Made by a program: the position numbers and the translations under genes
Notes under the pieces: model-generated
Databases searched by the model: none
What the model was told of the DNA's origin: nothing
What the model saw: only the letters and a program-made list of their open reading frames with translations
Shown here: positions 27,180 through 36,462 of the stretch, piece by piece
How the letters are laid out: each line of letters starts with the position of its first letter
Position numbering within the stretch: position 1 is the stretch's first letter
Assembly: GCA_963752815.1 (NCBI GenBank)
Contig: CAVVZI010000015.1
Coordinates: 496,001-560,000 of the forward strand
Direction: 5' to 3'
Origin: Sva-07 sp963752815
GTDB lineage: Bacteria; Actinomycetota; Acidimicrobiia; Acidimicrobiales; Ilumatobacteraceae
DNA: 64,000 bases

Positions 27180-28124
27180 CTAGGGCTCGACCGGATCCGC
27201 GGGGAACACCCATCTCGGGTCAGGCGCAATGCCCGTCAGGATGGCGGTGACCGCCTCGGCGGGACGGACGCAAATGTCCCGGTATGTCACGTCGGTCAAC
27301 CCGGCGACGTGAGGTGTGACGAGCACACGTCGATCTGACAACACCGCATCGTCGGCCCCCGGCGGTTCGGGGTCCCAGACATCGGTGGCGTAACCACCCA
27401 AGGCGTTGCGGGCGAGCGCGTCGGCGAGGGCGGCATGATCGACGACCGCTCCCCTCGACGTGTTCACCAGGAGCGCGCCCGGCTTCATGGACGCGAACTG
27501 GGCCTCGCCGATCATCGATCGTGTCGTGTCGGTCAGCGGGACGCAGAGTTGTACGACGTCGGACGTGGCGAGGAGCTCGTCGAGATCCACCCGCTCGACG
27601 TCGGCGTCGGGGGGTCGGCGCGTCGCGCAGACCACGTCCATGTCGAGCATTCGTCCGAAATCAGCCAGCTTCGTTCCGATGGCACCGAGACCGACCACGC
27701 CCATCCGTTTGCCGCGCAACTCGGTGCTCTCGAAGCCGTCACGCACGCTCCAGTGCCCGGCTTTGACCGCCGTGTCGACTTCCACCACCCGTCGCGCCAG
27801 GGCCAACATCAACATGAGGGCGTGTTCCGCAACCGCGGCCGTGGTGAGCCCGGGCGCGTGGACGACCGCCACGCCAGCCGCCGCCGCCGCACGCGTGTCG
27901 ACGTTGTCGAGACCGGCTCCGCAACGCGCCACCACGACCAGATCGGGCAGTGCGGCGATCAACTCCCGATCGACCTGTCCGCGTCCACGGGTGACGACCG
28001 CGCGCACACCCCGCCCGTACGATCGAGGGTCGAAGGCAGCCAGATCCTCGACCAGCTCCACGGCGTCGGCCGCCTCGAGGATGCGCTGCGCGTCGGGATG
28101 CACCGTTTCGAGGAGGAGGATCAC
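27180..28124 (-). CDS. D-isomer-specific 2-hydroxyacid dehydrogenase
   Basis: The 314-residue NAD(P)-dependent enzyme shows the Rossmann motif GVVGLGAIGTKLADFG. The catalytic triad is visible as Arg in NTSRGAVVDHAAL, Glu in DVWDPEPPGADD and His in VTPHVAGLTD. It resembles phosphoglycerate/hydroxypyruvate-type dehydrogenases without the ACT domain. The GTG start at 28124 (VILLLETVHPDAQRI) is next to or overlapping the end of the VOC gene. It is the last gene of the long minus-strand catabolic cluster and could oxidise or reduce a 2-hydroxy/2-keto acid made by the upstream enzymes. Confidence 0.9.
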   Translation of the reverse strand: MILLLETVHPDAQRILEAADAVELVEDLAAFDPRSYGRGVRAVVTRGRGQVDRELIAALPDLVVVARCGAGLDNVDTRAAAAAGVAVVHAPGLTTAAVAEHALMLMLALARRVVEVDTAVKAGHWSVRDGFESTELRGKRMGVVGLGAIGTKLADFGRMLDMDVVCATRRPPDADVERVDLDELLATSDVVQLCVPLTDTTRSMIGEAQFASMKPGALLVNTSRGAVVDHAALADALARNALGGYATDVWDPEPPGADDAVLSDRRVLVTPHVAGLTDVTYRDICVRPAEAVTAILTGIAPDPRWVFPADPVEP

Positions 28125-28591
28125 GAGGCGCTGGTCAGCTCGACCGGCCGGTCTCGTTGTACGTCTCGTTGGACCGGGCGTCGACGAAGTCGAGTTCGAA
28201 GATGCGCGTCGTCGACGGGCTGATCGGCAGCGCACGAGAGTTCGATGAGGTTGCCGGACGGATCGCGCACGAACGCCTGCATCACACCACTCGGTAGCCG
28301 GCAGACCTTGCCCCACGTCGCCGTGTCGATGAGGTCGTGTTCCCGGGCCCGCTGGAACACGCCGTTGAAGTCGTCGAGGCGAAGGCAGAAGTGCGACCGC
28401 TGTGGGTGGACGTCCGCCAACTGGTTGACGTGGATCTGCTGGAAATCGCCAACCCGGTAGAACTGCGCCGGAAAGCCCAGTTCAGGCGTCGTCGCACGCT
28501 CGAGCCCGAGCACCTCGGTGTAGAACGCGTCGGCGACGGCGAGGTCGTCGACCATCACGTTCACGTGCTGGATGGAGAGTCCGTCACTCAT
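28121..28591 (-). CDS. VOC-superfamily (glyoxalase/dioxygenase-like) protein
   Basis: The 156-residue protein has the VOC opening SIQHVNVMVDDLAVADAFYT, a His/Glu pattern (HVNQ, HFCLRLDDF) and the C-terminal signature AFVRDPSGNLIELSC, where the Glu is a usual metal ligand. After DQPVDD the frame gives an arginine-rich tail, whereas the +1 frame gives TRIFELDFVDARSNETYNET and stops at 28135. A one-base indel near 28205-28225 is likely, and the true end may be 28135. The ATG at 28591 overlaps the stop of the enolase-superfamily gene (ATGA). It may isomerise, cleave or detoxify an intermediate of the pathway. Confidence 0.85.
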   Translation of the reverse strand: MSDGLSIQHVNVMVDDLAVADAFYTEVLGLERATTPELGFPAQFYRVGDFQQIHVNQLADVHPQRSHFCLRLDDFNGVFQRAREHDLIDTATWGKVCRLPSGVMQAFVRDPSGNLIELSCAADQPVDDAHLRTRLRRRPVQRDVQRDRPVELTSAS

Positions 28592-29754
28592 CAGCTCACC
28601 TCGTACTCTTCGAGAAAATCGGATCGGGGTGTGATTCCGAAGCCGGGCTCCGTCGGCGCGCTGACCAGCCCGTCGACGACCTGCGGTGCTCGTTCCGGCA
28701 TCTCTCGCAACAGCGGGTTCCCACCGAGCGAGTACTCGATGATACGCGCCGCAGAACTGGCGAACGCGAGGCTGACACCGGCGTTGAACGAGAGCGCCGA
28801 ACCCCAACAGTGGGGAGCCAGCTCGAGCTGGTGGGCCTCGGCCAACGCAGCGATGCGCCGTCCCTCCGACGGTCCGCCGCAGATGGCGAGATCCGGCTGG
28901 AGCACGTCGACCGCCTCGTGTTCGATGAGGTCGCGGAAGTCGAAGCGGGTGAACTCGCTCTCGCCGGCAGCGATCGGGATGTGGGTCGACGCGCGGACCC
29001 GCCGTGCACCCGCATGGTCGTCGGCGTTCACCGGTTCTTCGAACCACCGGAGCCCGAGGTCGGCGACATCGGCCGCGAAACGCATCGCCTCCGGTGCGCT
29101 GTACGTGCCGTGGGCGTCGACCATCAGACCGACCCCGGGACCGAGCGCACTGCGGGCGGCGTGGACACGTTCCACGCTGGTCGCCACGTCGCCGTCCATG
29201 ACGCCGACACGCATCTTGACACTGCCGAATCCCTGCGCCACGTAGCCGAGGAGCTGCTCGCCGATCCCGGCCGCGTCGGCCCACCCACCGCTCGCGTACG
29301 CGGGAAGCGTGTCGGTGCGCGGTCCGCCCCACAGGTCCACGACGGGCACGTCGAGCGACTTGCCGAGCAGGTCCCAGAGGGCCATGTCGATCCCGCTCAT
29401 CGCGGCGACCGCGAGACCTCGCCGCCCCAGCACCGGAAACCCTCGTCCATGGTCGAACGCGTAGCCGGCGCGCGATCCGTTGTACATCGTGTCCCACGCC
29501 GCCGTGAGGCGCCGCGCATCCTGCCCGACGAGCGCCGGCCCGAGGTCGTCGCGGACCGCGGCGACCACGGCACGACAGCCGCCCGAGCTGCCGACACCGG
29601 CCTTGGCCTCCCCCCAACCGACCAGGCCGTCATCGGCCTCGATGCGCACGATCGTGGTGTCGAAGCTGGTGATCCTGCCGAAGTCGGACACGTGCTGTTG
29701 GTCGACCGGGATCGGACAGCGCAACCAGGTGGCGCGTACGTCGCGGATCAGCAT
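28591..29754 (-). CDS. Mandelate racemase/muconate lactonizing enzyme-family dehydratase
   Basis: The 387-residue enolase-superfamily protein has the alpha+beta cap (1-130) and the barrel. Metal ligands are Asp in GLMVDAHGTYSAP, Glu in LRWFEEPVNADD and Glu in IAAGESEFTRFDF. The general base motif is KxR (FGSVKMRVGVMD) in place of the common KxK. An Asp/His dyad is seen in VDVLQPDLAICGG and ELAPHCWGSAL. Such enzymes abstract the proton alpha to a carboxylate, mostly dehydrating sugar acids to 2-keto-3-deoxy acids. It sits inside the catabolic cluster, 23 bases after the epimerase and overlapping the VOC gene. The substrate cannot be told by eye. Confidence 0.9.
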   Translation of the reverse strand: MLIRDVRATWLRCPIPVDQQHVSDFGRITSFDTTIVRIEADDGLVGWGEAKAGVGSSGGCRAVVAAVRDDLGPALVGQDARRLTAAWDTMYNGSRAGYAFDHGRGFPVLGRRGLAVAAMSGIDMALWDLLGKSLDVPVVDLWGGPRTDTLPAYASGGWADAAGIGEQLLGYVAQGFGSVKMRVGVMDGDVATSVERVHAARSALGPGVGLMVDAHGTYSAPEAMRFAADVADLGLRWFEEPVNADDHAGARRVRASTHIPIAAGESEFTRFDFRDLIEHEAVDVLQPDLAICGGPSEGRRIAALAEAHQLELAPHCWGSALSFNAGVSLAFASSAARIIEYSLGGNPLLREMPERAPQVVDGLVSAPTEPGFGITPRSDFLEEYEVS

Positions 29755-29777
29755 CGTGGCATCAGTCCAGGCACGCG

Positions 29778-30662
29778 TCAGATCAGCGGGAGCAGGGTCG
29801 TCGCGCACTTCTCGACGAGCATGTCGTAGAAGCCCTCCGACAGCAGGCTGCTGCCGTGGTCGATGATGAACTGCAGCTCCTCGGGGCTGATGTCGACCGG
29901 GTTGGTCTCGATCGCGTCGGGGAACTTGTTGGCCGGCGTGCGGTCGATCGGTGCGACGAACTCGACGGTCAGGGCCCCGTCGTAGCCGACCTCCTGCAAC
30001 GTCCCCACGATCGCCGCCCAGTCGAGCTGGCCCATGCCACACGCCATCCGGTTGTTGTCGGCGACGTGGAAGTCGACGAGCCGGTCGCCGACGTCGCGGA
30101 TCGCCTGGAAGAAGTCGATCTCCTCGATGTTCATGTGGAACGCGTCGAGGCACACGCCGACGTCGGGAGCGACGGCGTTGGCCAGTGCCAGCGCCTGGTC
30201 GCCCCGGTTGATGAAGTACGTCTCGAAGCGGTTGAGCCCTTCGATGGCGATGCGGACGCCGGATGCGCTGGCGAGTTCGTGGACTTCCTTCAACCCGTCG
30301 ACGCACCAGCCCCACTCATCGTCGGGCGTGCCGTCCGGAACCACCTTGCCGACCGTGGCGGGCACGATGGTGATCTCCTGGCCGTCGAGCTCCTTGACCA
30401 TCGTCACCACGTCCTTCATGTACTGGACCGTGGCTGCCCGTTGCTGTTCGTCCTTGGCGCACAGATTCCGGTCACCGAGCGTCAGGGTGACCGCTCCCCA
30501 GCACGACAGCTTGTAGTCGTCGAGCAGCTTGCGGACGTCCTTGGTGTCGTACTGATCCGGCTCGCCCTTGATCTCGATGCTGCCGTAACCGCAGCGGGCG
30601 AGACGCGCCAGCGTGACCTCCAGCGGCTCCGAGCGCATCCAGTTGTGCATTGACAGGTGCAT
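29778..30662 (-). CDS. Sugar epimerase/isomerase, D-tagatose/D-psicose 3-epimerase-like TIM barrel
   Basis: The 294-residue xylose-isomerase-like barrel carries the epimerase metal site: Glu in VRIAIEGLNRFETYF, Asp and His in VGVCLDAFHMNIEE, His in LVDFHVADNNRM and Glu in GALTVEFVAP. This E-D-H-E set is that of ketose 3-epimerases, acting through Mn or Co on free ketoses or keto-polyols. There is no signal peptide. It is separated from the upstream cupin by a 70-base AT-richer gap, so a new promoter or processing site may lie at 30663-30732. A related 413-residue isomerase lies upstream in the same cluster. Confidence 0.88.
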   Translation of the reverse strand: MHLSMHNWMRSEPLEVTLARLARCGYGSIEIKGEPDQYDTKDVRKLLDDYKLSCWGAVTLTLGDRNLCAKDEQQRAATVQYMKDVVTMVKELDGQEITIVPATVGKVVPDGTPDDEWGWCVDGLKEVHELASASGVRIAIEGLNRFETYFINRGDQALALANAVAPDVGVCLDAFHMNIEEIDFFQAIRDVGDRLVDFHVADNNRMACGMGQLDWAAIVGTLQEVGYDGALTVEFVAPIDRTPANKFPDAIETNPVDISPEELQFIIDHGSSLLSEGFYDMLVEKCATTLLPLI

Positions 30663-30732
30663 GTTCCCCTCCTCGTTCTTCGTTTGGTTTGATGATCGGT
30701 GTTGATGGTTGGTGTTGTGTTGATGGCTGCGT

Positions 30733-31137
30733 TCAGTGGCGCAGCGAGGCCCATGGTTCTTCGGTGGCGACGTCGACGGTCTCGTAGCCCCCGGGTCCGT
30801 GACTGGGCCCGAGCACGACCCACAGCCGAGCGGTCTCGGCCGCGTCGGGGGCGACGAAGGTGGCGTGGACCTTGCCGAACGGGATGAAGGCCGTGTCGCC
30901 GGCGGTCAGCACCTTGCGTTCCTCGCCCACCCATTGCTCGATCGTTCCGGCGCGCAGGAGGAGCACCTCTTCCTGATTGGGGTGACGGTGGAAGTCGTGG
31001 CCCTGGCCGGGTCTGATCTTGACGTCGAGCACGCACAGCCGCTCCCCCTCCGGCACGTTGGCCGGCCGGACGACCCACCCGAGATCACCCCAGTCGAGTT
31101 CCTCCCACTCGACGTCTTCCACGCAGACGAAACACAT
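30733..31137 (-). CDS. Single-domain cupin
   Basis: The 134-residue protein forms one cupin barrel. Motif 1 is GHDFHRHPNQEEVLLLRAG with His-His-Glu metal ligands; motif 2 is AFIPFGKVHATF with the second His. Small cupins in sugar-acid clusters act as isomerases, lyases or binding proteins. It starts at ATG 31137, 49 bases after the Tm-1-associated TIM-barrel gene, and the N-terminus (MCFVCVEDVEWEEL) has no signal peptide. It is the only metal cupin in the cluster. Function within the pathway is inferred only from position. Confidence 0.85.
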   Translation of the reverse strand: MCFVCVEDVEWEELDWGDLGWVVRPANVPEGERLCVLDVKIRPGQGHDFHRHPNQEEVLLLRAGTIEQWVGEERKVLTAGDTAFIPFGKVHATFVAPDAAETARLWVVLGPSHGPGGYETVDVATEEPWASLRH

Positions 31138-31186
31138 CAGTGGTCTCCTTTGTTCGTACGGTCGCTGGACATCAGGTGATTGCACA

Positions 31187-32014
31187 TCAGAACGTGATCG
31201 CCTTGAAGGCCTGGGTCTGCGCGGTGAGCGCGAGTTCGGTCGGGAGACGCTCCATGCTCGATGCGCCGTAGAACCCGTGGATGTCGGCACATCGCTGCAG
31301 CACGTAGGTCGCGTCGTCCGGCGTGGCGATCGGACCCCCGTGGCACAGCACGATCACATCGGGTCGCACGGAACGGGCAGCGTCCGCCCAGGCGTCGATG
31401 CGTTCGACGCAGTCGTCCAATGTCAGAGCGGTCTCCGCCCCGATCGACCCGCCCGTGGTCAGGCCCATGTGGCACACGATGATGTCGGCACCCGCCTCGG
31501 TCATCGCCACGGCGTCGGCCTCGCTGAACACGTACGGCGTGGTCAGCAGGTCGAGCGACGACGCCTCCGCGATCATCGCCACCTCGAGCGCGTAGCTCAT
31601 CCCGGTCTCTTCGAGGTTCTGGCGGAACACACCGTCGATCAGCCCGACGGTCGGGAAGTTCTGGACGCCCGCGAACCCGAGCCGGGCGAGTTCGGGGAGG
31701 AAGACCTCGGGCCGGTAGAACGGATCGGTGCCGTTGACGCCGGCGAGCACGGGTGTGTGCTTGACGACGGGGAGCACTTCTCTGGCCATGTCGACGACGA
31801 TCTCGTTGGCATTGCCGTAGGCCAGGAGGCCGGCGAGTGATCCGCGGCCGGCCATCCGGTAGCGCCCGGAGTTGTAGATGACGATGAGGTCGATGCCGCC
31901 GTCCTCCTCACACTTGGCCGACAGACCCGTACCGGCACCGCCGCCGACGATCGGCACACGACGTTCGATCATCCCGTGGAATCGCTCGAGGATCTCGCGC
32001 CGTGTCGGTGCCAT
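31187..32014 (-). CDS. TIM-barrel protein of the phosphoenolpyruvate-hydrolase-like family (C-terminal partner of Tm-1)
   Basis: The 275-residue protein matches the PEP-hydrolase-like (TIM-barrel signal transduction) family: RRVPIVGGGAGTGLSAKCEE, DLIVIYNSGRYRMAGRGSLA, GVNGTDPFYRPEVFL, GFAGVQNFPTVGLIDG and VCHMGLTTGGSIGAE. In plants this domain is fused behind the Tm-1-like domain; here it is a separate gene starting in a TGATG overlap with the Tm-1-like gene. The biochemical activity of the family is not well settled. Close coupling suggests a two-subunit enzyme within the catabolic cluster. ATG 32014 is chosen over a GTG one codon earlier. Confidence 0.9.
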   Translation of the reverse strand: MAPTRREILERFHGMIERRVPIVGGGAGTGLSAKCEEDGGIDLIVIYNSGRYRMAGRGSLAGLLAYGNANEIVVDMAREVLPVVKHTPVLAGVNGTDPFYRPEVFLPELARLGFAGVQNFPTVGLIDGVFRQNLEETGMSYALEVAMIAEASSLDLLTTPYVFSEADAVAMTEAGADIIVCHMGLTTGGSIGAETALTLDDCVERIDAWADAARSVRPDVIVLCHGGPIATPDDATYVLQRCADIHGFYGASSMERLPTELALTAQTQAFKAITF

Positions 32015-33250
32015 CACTGCGCTCCGGTCGCTGTGGCGCGGTCGCTCGCGACGGTGAGCATGACGTCATCGAACGCCGCGAGCACTGCTTCGACGAACGT
32101 CTCGTCGTTGATGTTGGCGGCGACCCGGCTCACCGTGCGGTTGCTCGGTCCGCACCACCTTCGCTTCGATCGTCGCGAACAGGGCCTCGTCGGCCTCGGG
32201 ATCGTGGAACGGTTGACCGGGGGCGTCGATCATCGACACGCCACCTTCGGGAAGCAGGAACCGGACGGGGCCGCTGCAGGCGTTGAGTTTGTCGGCGATG
32301 AACTCGCCGATGGCGACGTTCTCCTCCGGCGTCGTGCGCATCAGGGTGACCTGCGGGTTGTGCACGTGCAGGTTCCGCTCGGCGAAGCGCGCCGGCACCG
32401 TGTCGAGGGCACCGAAGTTGACCATGTCGACCGCGCCGACCGAACCGACGTAGGGAACTCCGGTGCGCGTGATCGCACCGATGCGATCGGACCCGGCCGA
32501 GAAGACGCCACCCACGACGAGATCGGCGACCTCGGTGGTGGTCATGTCGAGGACCCCGACGATCATTCCCGAGTCGACCAGCTTCTCCATCGACTGCCCG
32601 CCGGTACCGGTGGCGTGGAACACCAGCGGGTCGAACCGTCCGGCGAGTTCCGCGGCGAGGCGCGTCACCAGCGGCGTGGTGACACCGAACATCGTCAGCC
32701 CGATCGGGGGGAGGTCGTCCCCGCTGGCCGGTATCGGGTTGGCGACCATGCCGGCCATCGCGTTGGCGGCGTTGCCGAGCACCTGCCGCGAGATGCGGTT
32801 GAGCCCGGCGACATCGGTGACCGAGTACATCATGGCGATGTCGGAGGGGCCGACGTATGGCGCGACGTTCGACGATGCCACGGTCGACACCATCAGCTTC
32901 GGGACCCCGACGGGGAGCGCCCGCATCGCGGGGGTGACGAGCGCGGTACCTCCCGAGCCACCCGCCCCGATGATGCCGGAGAGCTCGTCGGCGTGGGCGA
33001 CCACGTATCGCGTCAACGCCTCCGACATCGCTGCGACCGCTTCGCCGCGGTCGGACGATCGGACGGCGACGGCGCCGTCGGGATGGTGCGCGGCGACCTC
33101 GTCGGGGGTGACGTCGGCGGTCGACACGTGGCCCGTGGTGCCGACGTCGACGAAGATCGCCTCGGTGCCGGCCGCACGGATGACGTCGGCGATGTACTCG
33201 AGTTCGGCGTGTTTGGTGTCACCCGTCCCGACGACGAACACCCGACTCAT
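32014..33250 (-). CDS. Tm-1-like ATP-binding protein (UPF0261), with a frameshift
   Basis: The two-domain protein begins VFVVGTGDTKHAELEYIADV with the UPF0261 nucleotide-binding opening. IIGAGGSGGTALVTPAMRAL and VFHATGTGGQSMEKLVDSGM are the family's central and C-terminal nucleotide-loop motifs. One extra base near 32139 throws the frame after VVRTEQ; one base over, RTVSRVAANINDETFVEAVL continues the conserved end and stops at 32014-32016. The restored length is about 411 residues. The ATP-binding fold is known from tomato Tm-1; the bacterial reaction is unknown. It lies between the 413-residue isomerase and the TIM-barrel partner. Confidence 0.88.
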
Positions 33251-33268
33251 GGCAGGAGGGCCATGACG

Positions 33269-34510
33269 TCAGCTCCGGTAGGCCTGCCGGCCGACGCCCT
33301 GGACGGGGATGCCCTGCGCGGCGAGCACGTCGTGCTGCAGGGCGTACATGTCGGCGGCGGCCCGGTCGATGTGGCGGGTGAACGAGATCGACGCCGCCAG
33401 GATCGGTTGCAGCAGGTCACGATCCTGCACCCGTGCGGGCGAGTACTCGTGCTCGACGATCAGGGGTGTGGTGGCGAAGTCCATGTCGAGCAACTCGCGG
33501 GCCGCCAGCTGGTGATCGAGCCAGTCGACGCTCCGGTTCTGGAGGTAGGCGAGCGGGTCGTGGCGTGCGGTGCCCGGCAGTTCGTGTTCGCACAGCACCG
33601 TCTGCTTCTTCCACGAATTGGCCAGGTCGGCGGGGTTGGTCGACACCGCACCGTCGACCCAGTCACCCCGGTTGACCGTCTGGCCGCCGTAGCCCCAACC
33701 GGCGACGCCCTTGGAGTCGACCACTTGGCCCTTGACGTGCATGCCGGCGATCAGGAAGTCGTACCCCTCGTCCTTCAGGTACTGGAAGATCGACCGGGTG
33801 TCCTGGCCCATGAGGATGGCGTGGGACGGGTCGTAGTGGATCCGGAACTGATCACCGACGCCGTTGCGCTCGCAGATCTGATGCAACGCGATCCACGTGC
33901 CCGGCGTGTATCCGATGTTGTTGTGGAAGTTGTCGCTCGCTGTCCAACCGGGCATCGGGCACTGCTCGACCCGGTATTGCAGCCCGCGGTCCTTCGCCGA
34001 TTTCAGGAGCGGGACGAAGGTGTTCTCGAACTCGATCAGGTTCTGGTCCATCGACTTGGTCTGGTCGCGTCCGACGAACCCGCAGACGGCCCGGACGCCC
34101 AACAGCTCGGCGGCGTCCATCGTCGACATCATGAAGTCGACCTTCTGCTGGCGGATGGCGGGGTCGTCGTGCAGCATGTTGTCGAAGTAGGCGACGTCGG
34201 CGATCTCCACGCCCGTCGCCTGCACGGCCGCCAGCACACGGGCGGCACGGTCTTTGTCGAACGGCTGGCGCAGGTCGAGGGTGTTGGCGACCGGGTCGAG
34301 CATCGCTTCGGCCGGGATGTCCGACAGGTCCGGATGGATCGCCGCCGACAGTTCGATGCAGTCCGCTCCGACGGCGCTGGCGAAGTCGAGCCATTCCTCG
34401 ACGGCGAGATCGGGATCGGGATCCCGGCGCTCGCGTGGCGTCAGCTCCTGGAGGGCGGCGGTGAGCACGCCCACCGACATGTAGACGGGCTCGAATGGTT
34501 GGGCTGGCAC
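33269..34510 (-). CDS. Xylose-isomerase-like TIM-barrel sugar isomerase/epimerase
   Basis: The 413-residue protein is a larger member of the AP-endonuclease-2/xylose-isomerase barrel family. Metal ligands are seen as Glu in YRVEQCPMPG, Asp and His in FRIHYDPSHAILMGQD, His in AGMHVKGQVVDSKG and Glu in TPLIVEHEYSP. It is about 100 residues longer than the tagatose-epimerase type owing to insertions after each of the last two ligands. The start is GTG at 34510. It probably acts on a sugar, cyclitol or inosose in the same pathway as the Gfo/Idh/MocA dehydrogenase just upstream; such pairs occur in inositol-type catabolism, which is only an analogy. Confidence 0.87.
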   Translation of the reverse strand: MPAQPFEPVYMSVGVLTAALQELTPRERRDPDPDLAVEEWLDFASAVGADCIELSAAIHPDLSDIPAEAMLDPVANTLDLRQPFDKDRAARVLAAVQATGVEIADVAYFDNMLHDDPAIRQQKVDFMMSTMDAAELLGVRAVCGFVGRDQTKSMDQNLIEFENTFVPLLKSAKDRGLQYRVEQCPMPGWTASDNFHNNIGYTPGTWIALHQICERNGVGDQFRIHYDPSHAILMGQDTRSIFQYLKDEGYDFLIAGMHVKGQVVDSKGVAGWGYGGQTVNRGDWVDGAVSTNPADLANSWKKQTVLCEHELPGTARHDPLAYLQNRSVDWLDHQLAARELLDMDFATTPLIVEHEYSPARVQDRDLLQPILAASISFTRHIDRAAADMYALQHDVLAAQGIPVQGVGRQAYRS

Positions 34511-34551
34511 GGCAAGCTCCTTCGATTGGATGGGCTACGGATGGGCGGGGA

Positions 34552-35738
34552 TCACGACGGGCTGATGGTGACGGGTTGGTGGGTGCGGGCGGATTCGATC
34601 GCCGCGTGGAGGACGCGCTGGGTCTTCAGGGCGTCGGCGAAGTCGGGCATCGGGACGACCGGGGTCCCGCCGCCGATCATCGTGAGGATGTCCGCGGCCT
34701 GATTGACGAAGCTGTGTTCGTAACCGAGGCCGTGGCTGTCGGGCCACCACGCCGCCGCGTACGGATGGCCGTCGCCGCCCCGGGTGACGTCGATCGTCGT
34801 CCAGCCGGCGGTGCGCCCGTCCCCGGACGCGTCGTAGTAGCCGAGTTCGTTCATGCGCTCGAAGTTGAACCGAGGGCGCCGCGCTCGCCGTGGATCTCGA
34901 ACCGGTTCTCGTTGTGGAAGCCGGTCGCCAGGCGTGTCGCCTCGAACGTCGCGATGCCGCCACCGCTCAACCGCGCCAGGAAGGCGACCGCGTCGTCCAC
35001 GGTGCTCGCCCCCATCGCCCCTTCCGTGGTCGCTCCCGATCCGGCGATCTCACCACCGGCGTCCGCGCCGAGCACGGCACGTTCCTCGATGAACGTCTGC
35101 TCGATCGCACCCTCCACCGAGCTGATCTCTTCGCCGGTGACGAACCGGACCGCATCGATGATGTGAGCGTTCAGGTCGCCGTGCGCTCCCGACCCCGCGA
35201 CATCGCCCTGGAACCGCCAGAGGAGCGGGGTCGACGGGCCTCCCCAACTCTGCAGGTAGACGGCACGGGCGTGGTACACGCGCCCCAGCGCGCCGCCCGC
35301 CACCAGTTGGTGGGCCAACGCCACCGCGGGCACTCGCCGGTAGTTGTACCAGACGAACGTTTGGCCTGCAGCGGCTGCGGCCGCCGCGGCCATCGTCTCG
35401 GCATCGGCGAGTGTTCCGGCGAGCGGCTTCTCGCAGGCGACGTGCTTGCCGGCCTCGAGCGCGGCGATCGCCTGTTCGGCATGGACGTTGTTCGGGGTGC
35501 CGATGTCGACCAGATCGATCGCCTCGTCGGTGATCGCGGCGCGCCAGTCCGTCGACGAGTTGCGCCACCCCCAGCGCTCGGCGAACGCCGACAGTTCGTC
35601 AGCGTTGCGGCCGACGACGCTGTGCATCACCGGTTGCGGATCACAGTCGAAGAACTTGGCCACGTTGAGCCACGCGTTGGAATGGGCGCGGCCCATGAAC
35701 TTCGATCCGACGAGGGCGACATTGATCGTGCGTGTCAT
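34552..35738 (-). CDS. Gfo/Idh/MocA-family NAD(P)-dependent oxidoreductase, with a frameshift
   Basis: The N-terminal Rossmann domain begins NVALVGSKFMGRAHSNAW; AIAALEAGKHVACEKPLAG holds the EKP catalytic-Lys motif. The C-terminal alpha/beta domain contains SGAHGDLNAHIIDAVRFV with the substrate-site Asp/His. One missing base near 34873 breaks the frame after GERGAL; in the other frame RFNFERMNELGYYDASGDG continues to the natural stop at 34552. The restored length is about 395 residues. Enzymes of this family oxidise hydroxyls of sugars, inositols and sugar acids. It lies 13 bases downstream of the Liv-type ATPase gene, at the transporter/enzyme boundary. Confidence 0.88.
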
Positions 35739-35751
35739 GCGTCCACTCCGT

Positions 35752-36462
35752 TCATGCATCTACTCCGAGGTATTGGCGTTGCAGGTCGGCGTTCTCGGCG
35801 AGTTCGCCAGCGGTGGTCTCGTGCTCGATGCGCCCCGACACCATGATCAGCTGGCGTTGAGCCATCGACGTGGCCGCGCGCAGGTTCTGCTCGACGATGA
35901 GCACGGCGCTGCCCTCGCTGACGAGCTGGTGCACGACGCCGATGAGGTCGTCGACGATCGTCGGTGCCAGACCCTCGGACGGCTCGTCCATCAGATACAG
36001 CGATGCGTTGAGCAGCAGGGCGCGACCGACGGCCAGCATCTGCTGCTCGCCACCGGACAGTTCGGCTCCGCCGTTCTTGCGGCGCTCGGCGAGGCGAGGG
36101 AACAGCTCGTAGACGGCCGATGGCGTCCAGCGCTTCCCCCTCGTGCCCTTGGCCAACATCGAGAGGTGCTCGTCGACGCTGAGCGACGGGAACAGCCGGC
36201 GGCCCTGCGGGATGTAGGCGATCCCGCGACGGGCGACCTGTTCCGGGTTCATCCCGTCGATCCGCTCGCCCGCGAAGGTGACCTCGCCGGCCGACGATTT
36301 CAGGAGGCCCATCAACGTGTTGCACAGCGTGGTCTTGCCCATGCCGTTGCGACCGACGATCGAGACCGATTCGTGGTTCATCGAGAAGCTGAGGTGCTCG
36401 AGCACCTGGGACGCCCCATAGCCGGCGCACAGCCCGTCGACACGAAGGAGGTCGTCGGCCAT
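35752..36462 (-). CDS. Branched-chain/organic-acid-type ABC importer ATPase, LivF-like
   Basis: The 236-residue ATPase has Walker A GRNGMGKTTL, the LivF-typical IAYIPQGRRLFPSLSVDEHL segment, the signature AELSGGEQQMLAVGRALL and Walker B LYLMDEPSEGLAP. It couples ATP hydrolysis to uptake with the LivG-like ATPase, whose stop it overlaps by one base, and the two permeases. Liv-type systems carry branched amino acids, but also urea, aromatic acids and other organic acids. Location in an enzyme cluster without amino-acid genes argues for a non-amino-acid substrate. Confidence 0.92.
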   Translation of the reverse strand: MADDLLRVDGLCAGYGASQVLEHLSFSMNHESVSIVGRNGMGKTTLCNTLMGLLKSSAGEVTFAGERIDGMNPEQVARRGIAYIPQGRRLFPSLSVDEHLSMLAKGTRGKRWTPSAVYELFPRLAERRKNGGAELSGGEQQMLAVGRALLLNASLYLMDEPSEGLAPTIVDDLIGVVHQLVSEGSAVLIVEQNLRAATSMAQRQLIMVSGRIEHETTAGELAENADLQRQYLGVDA

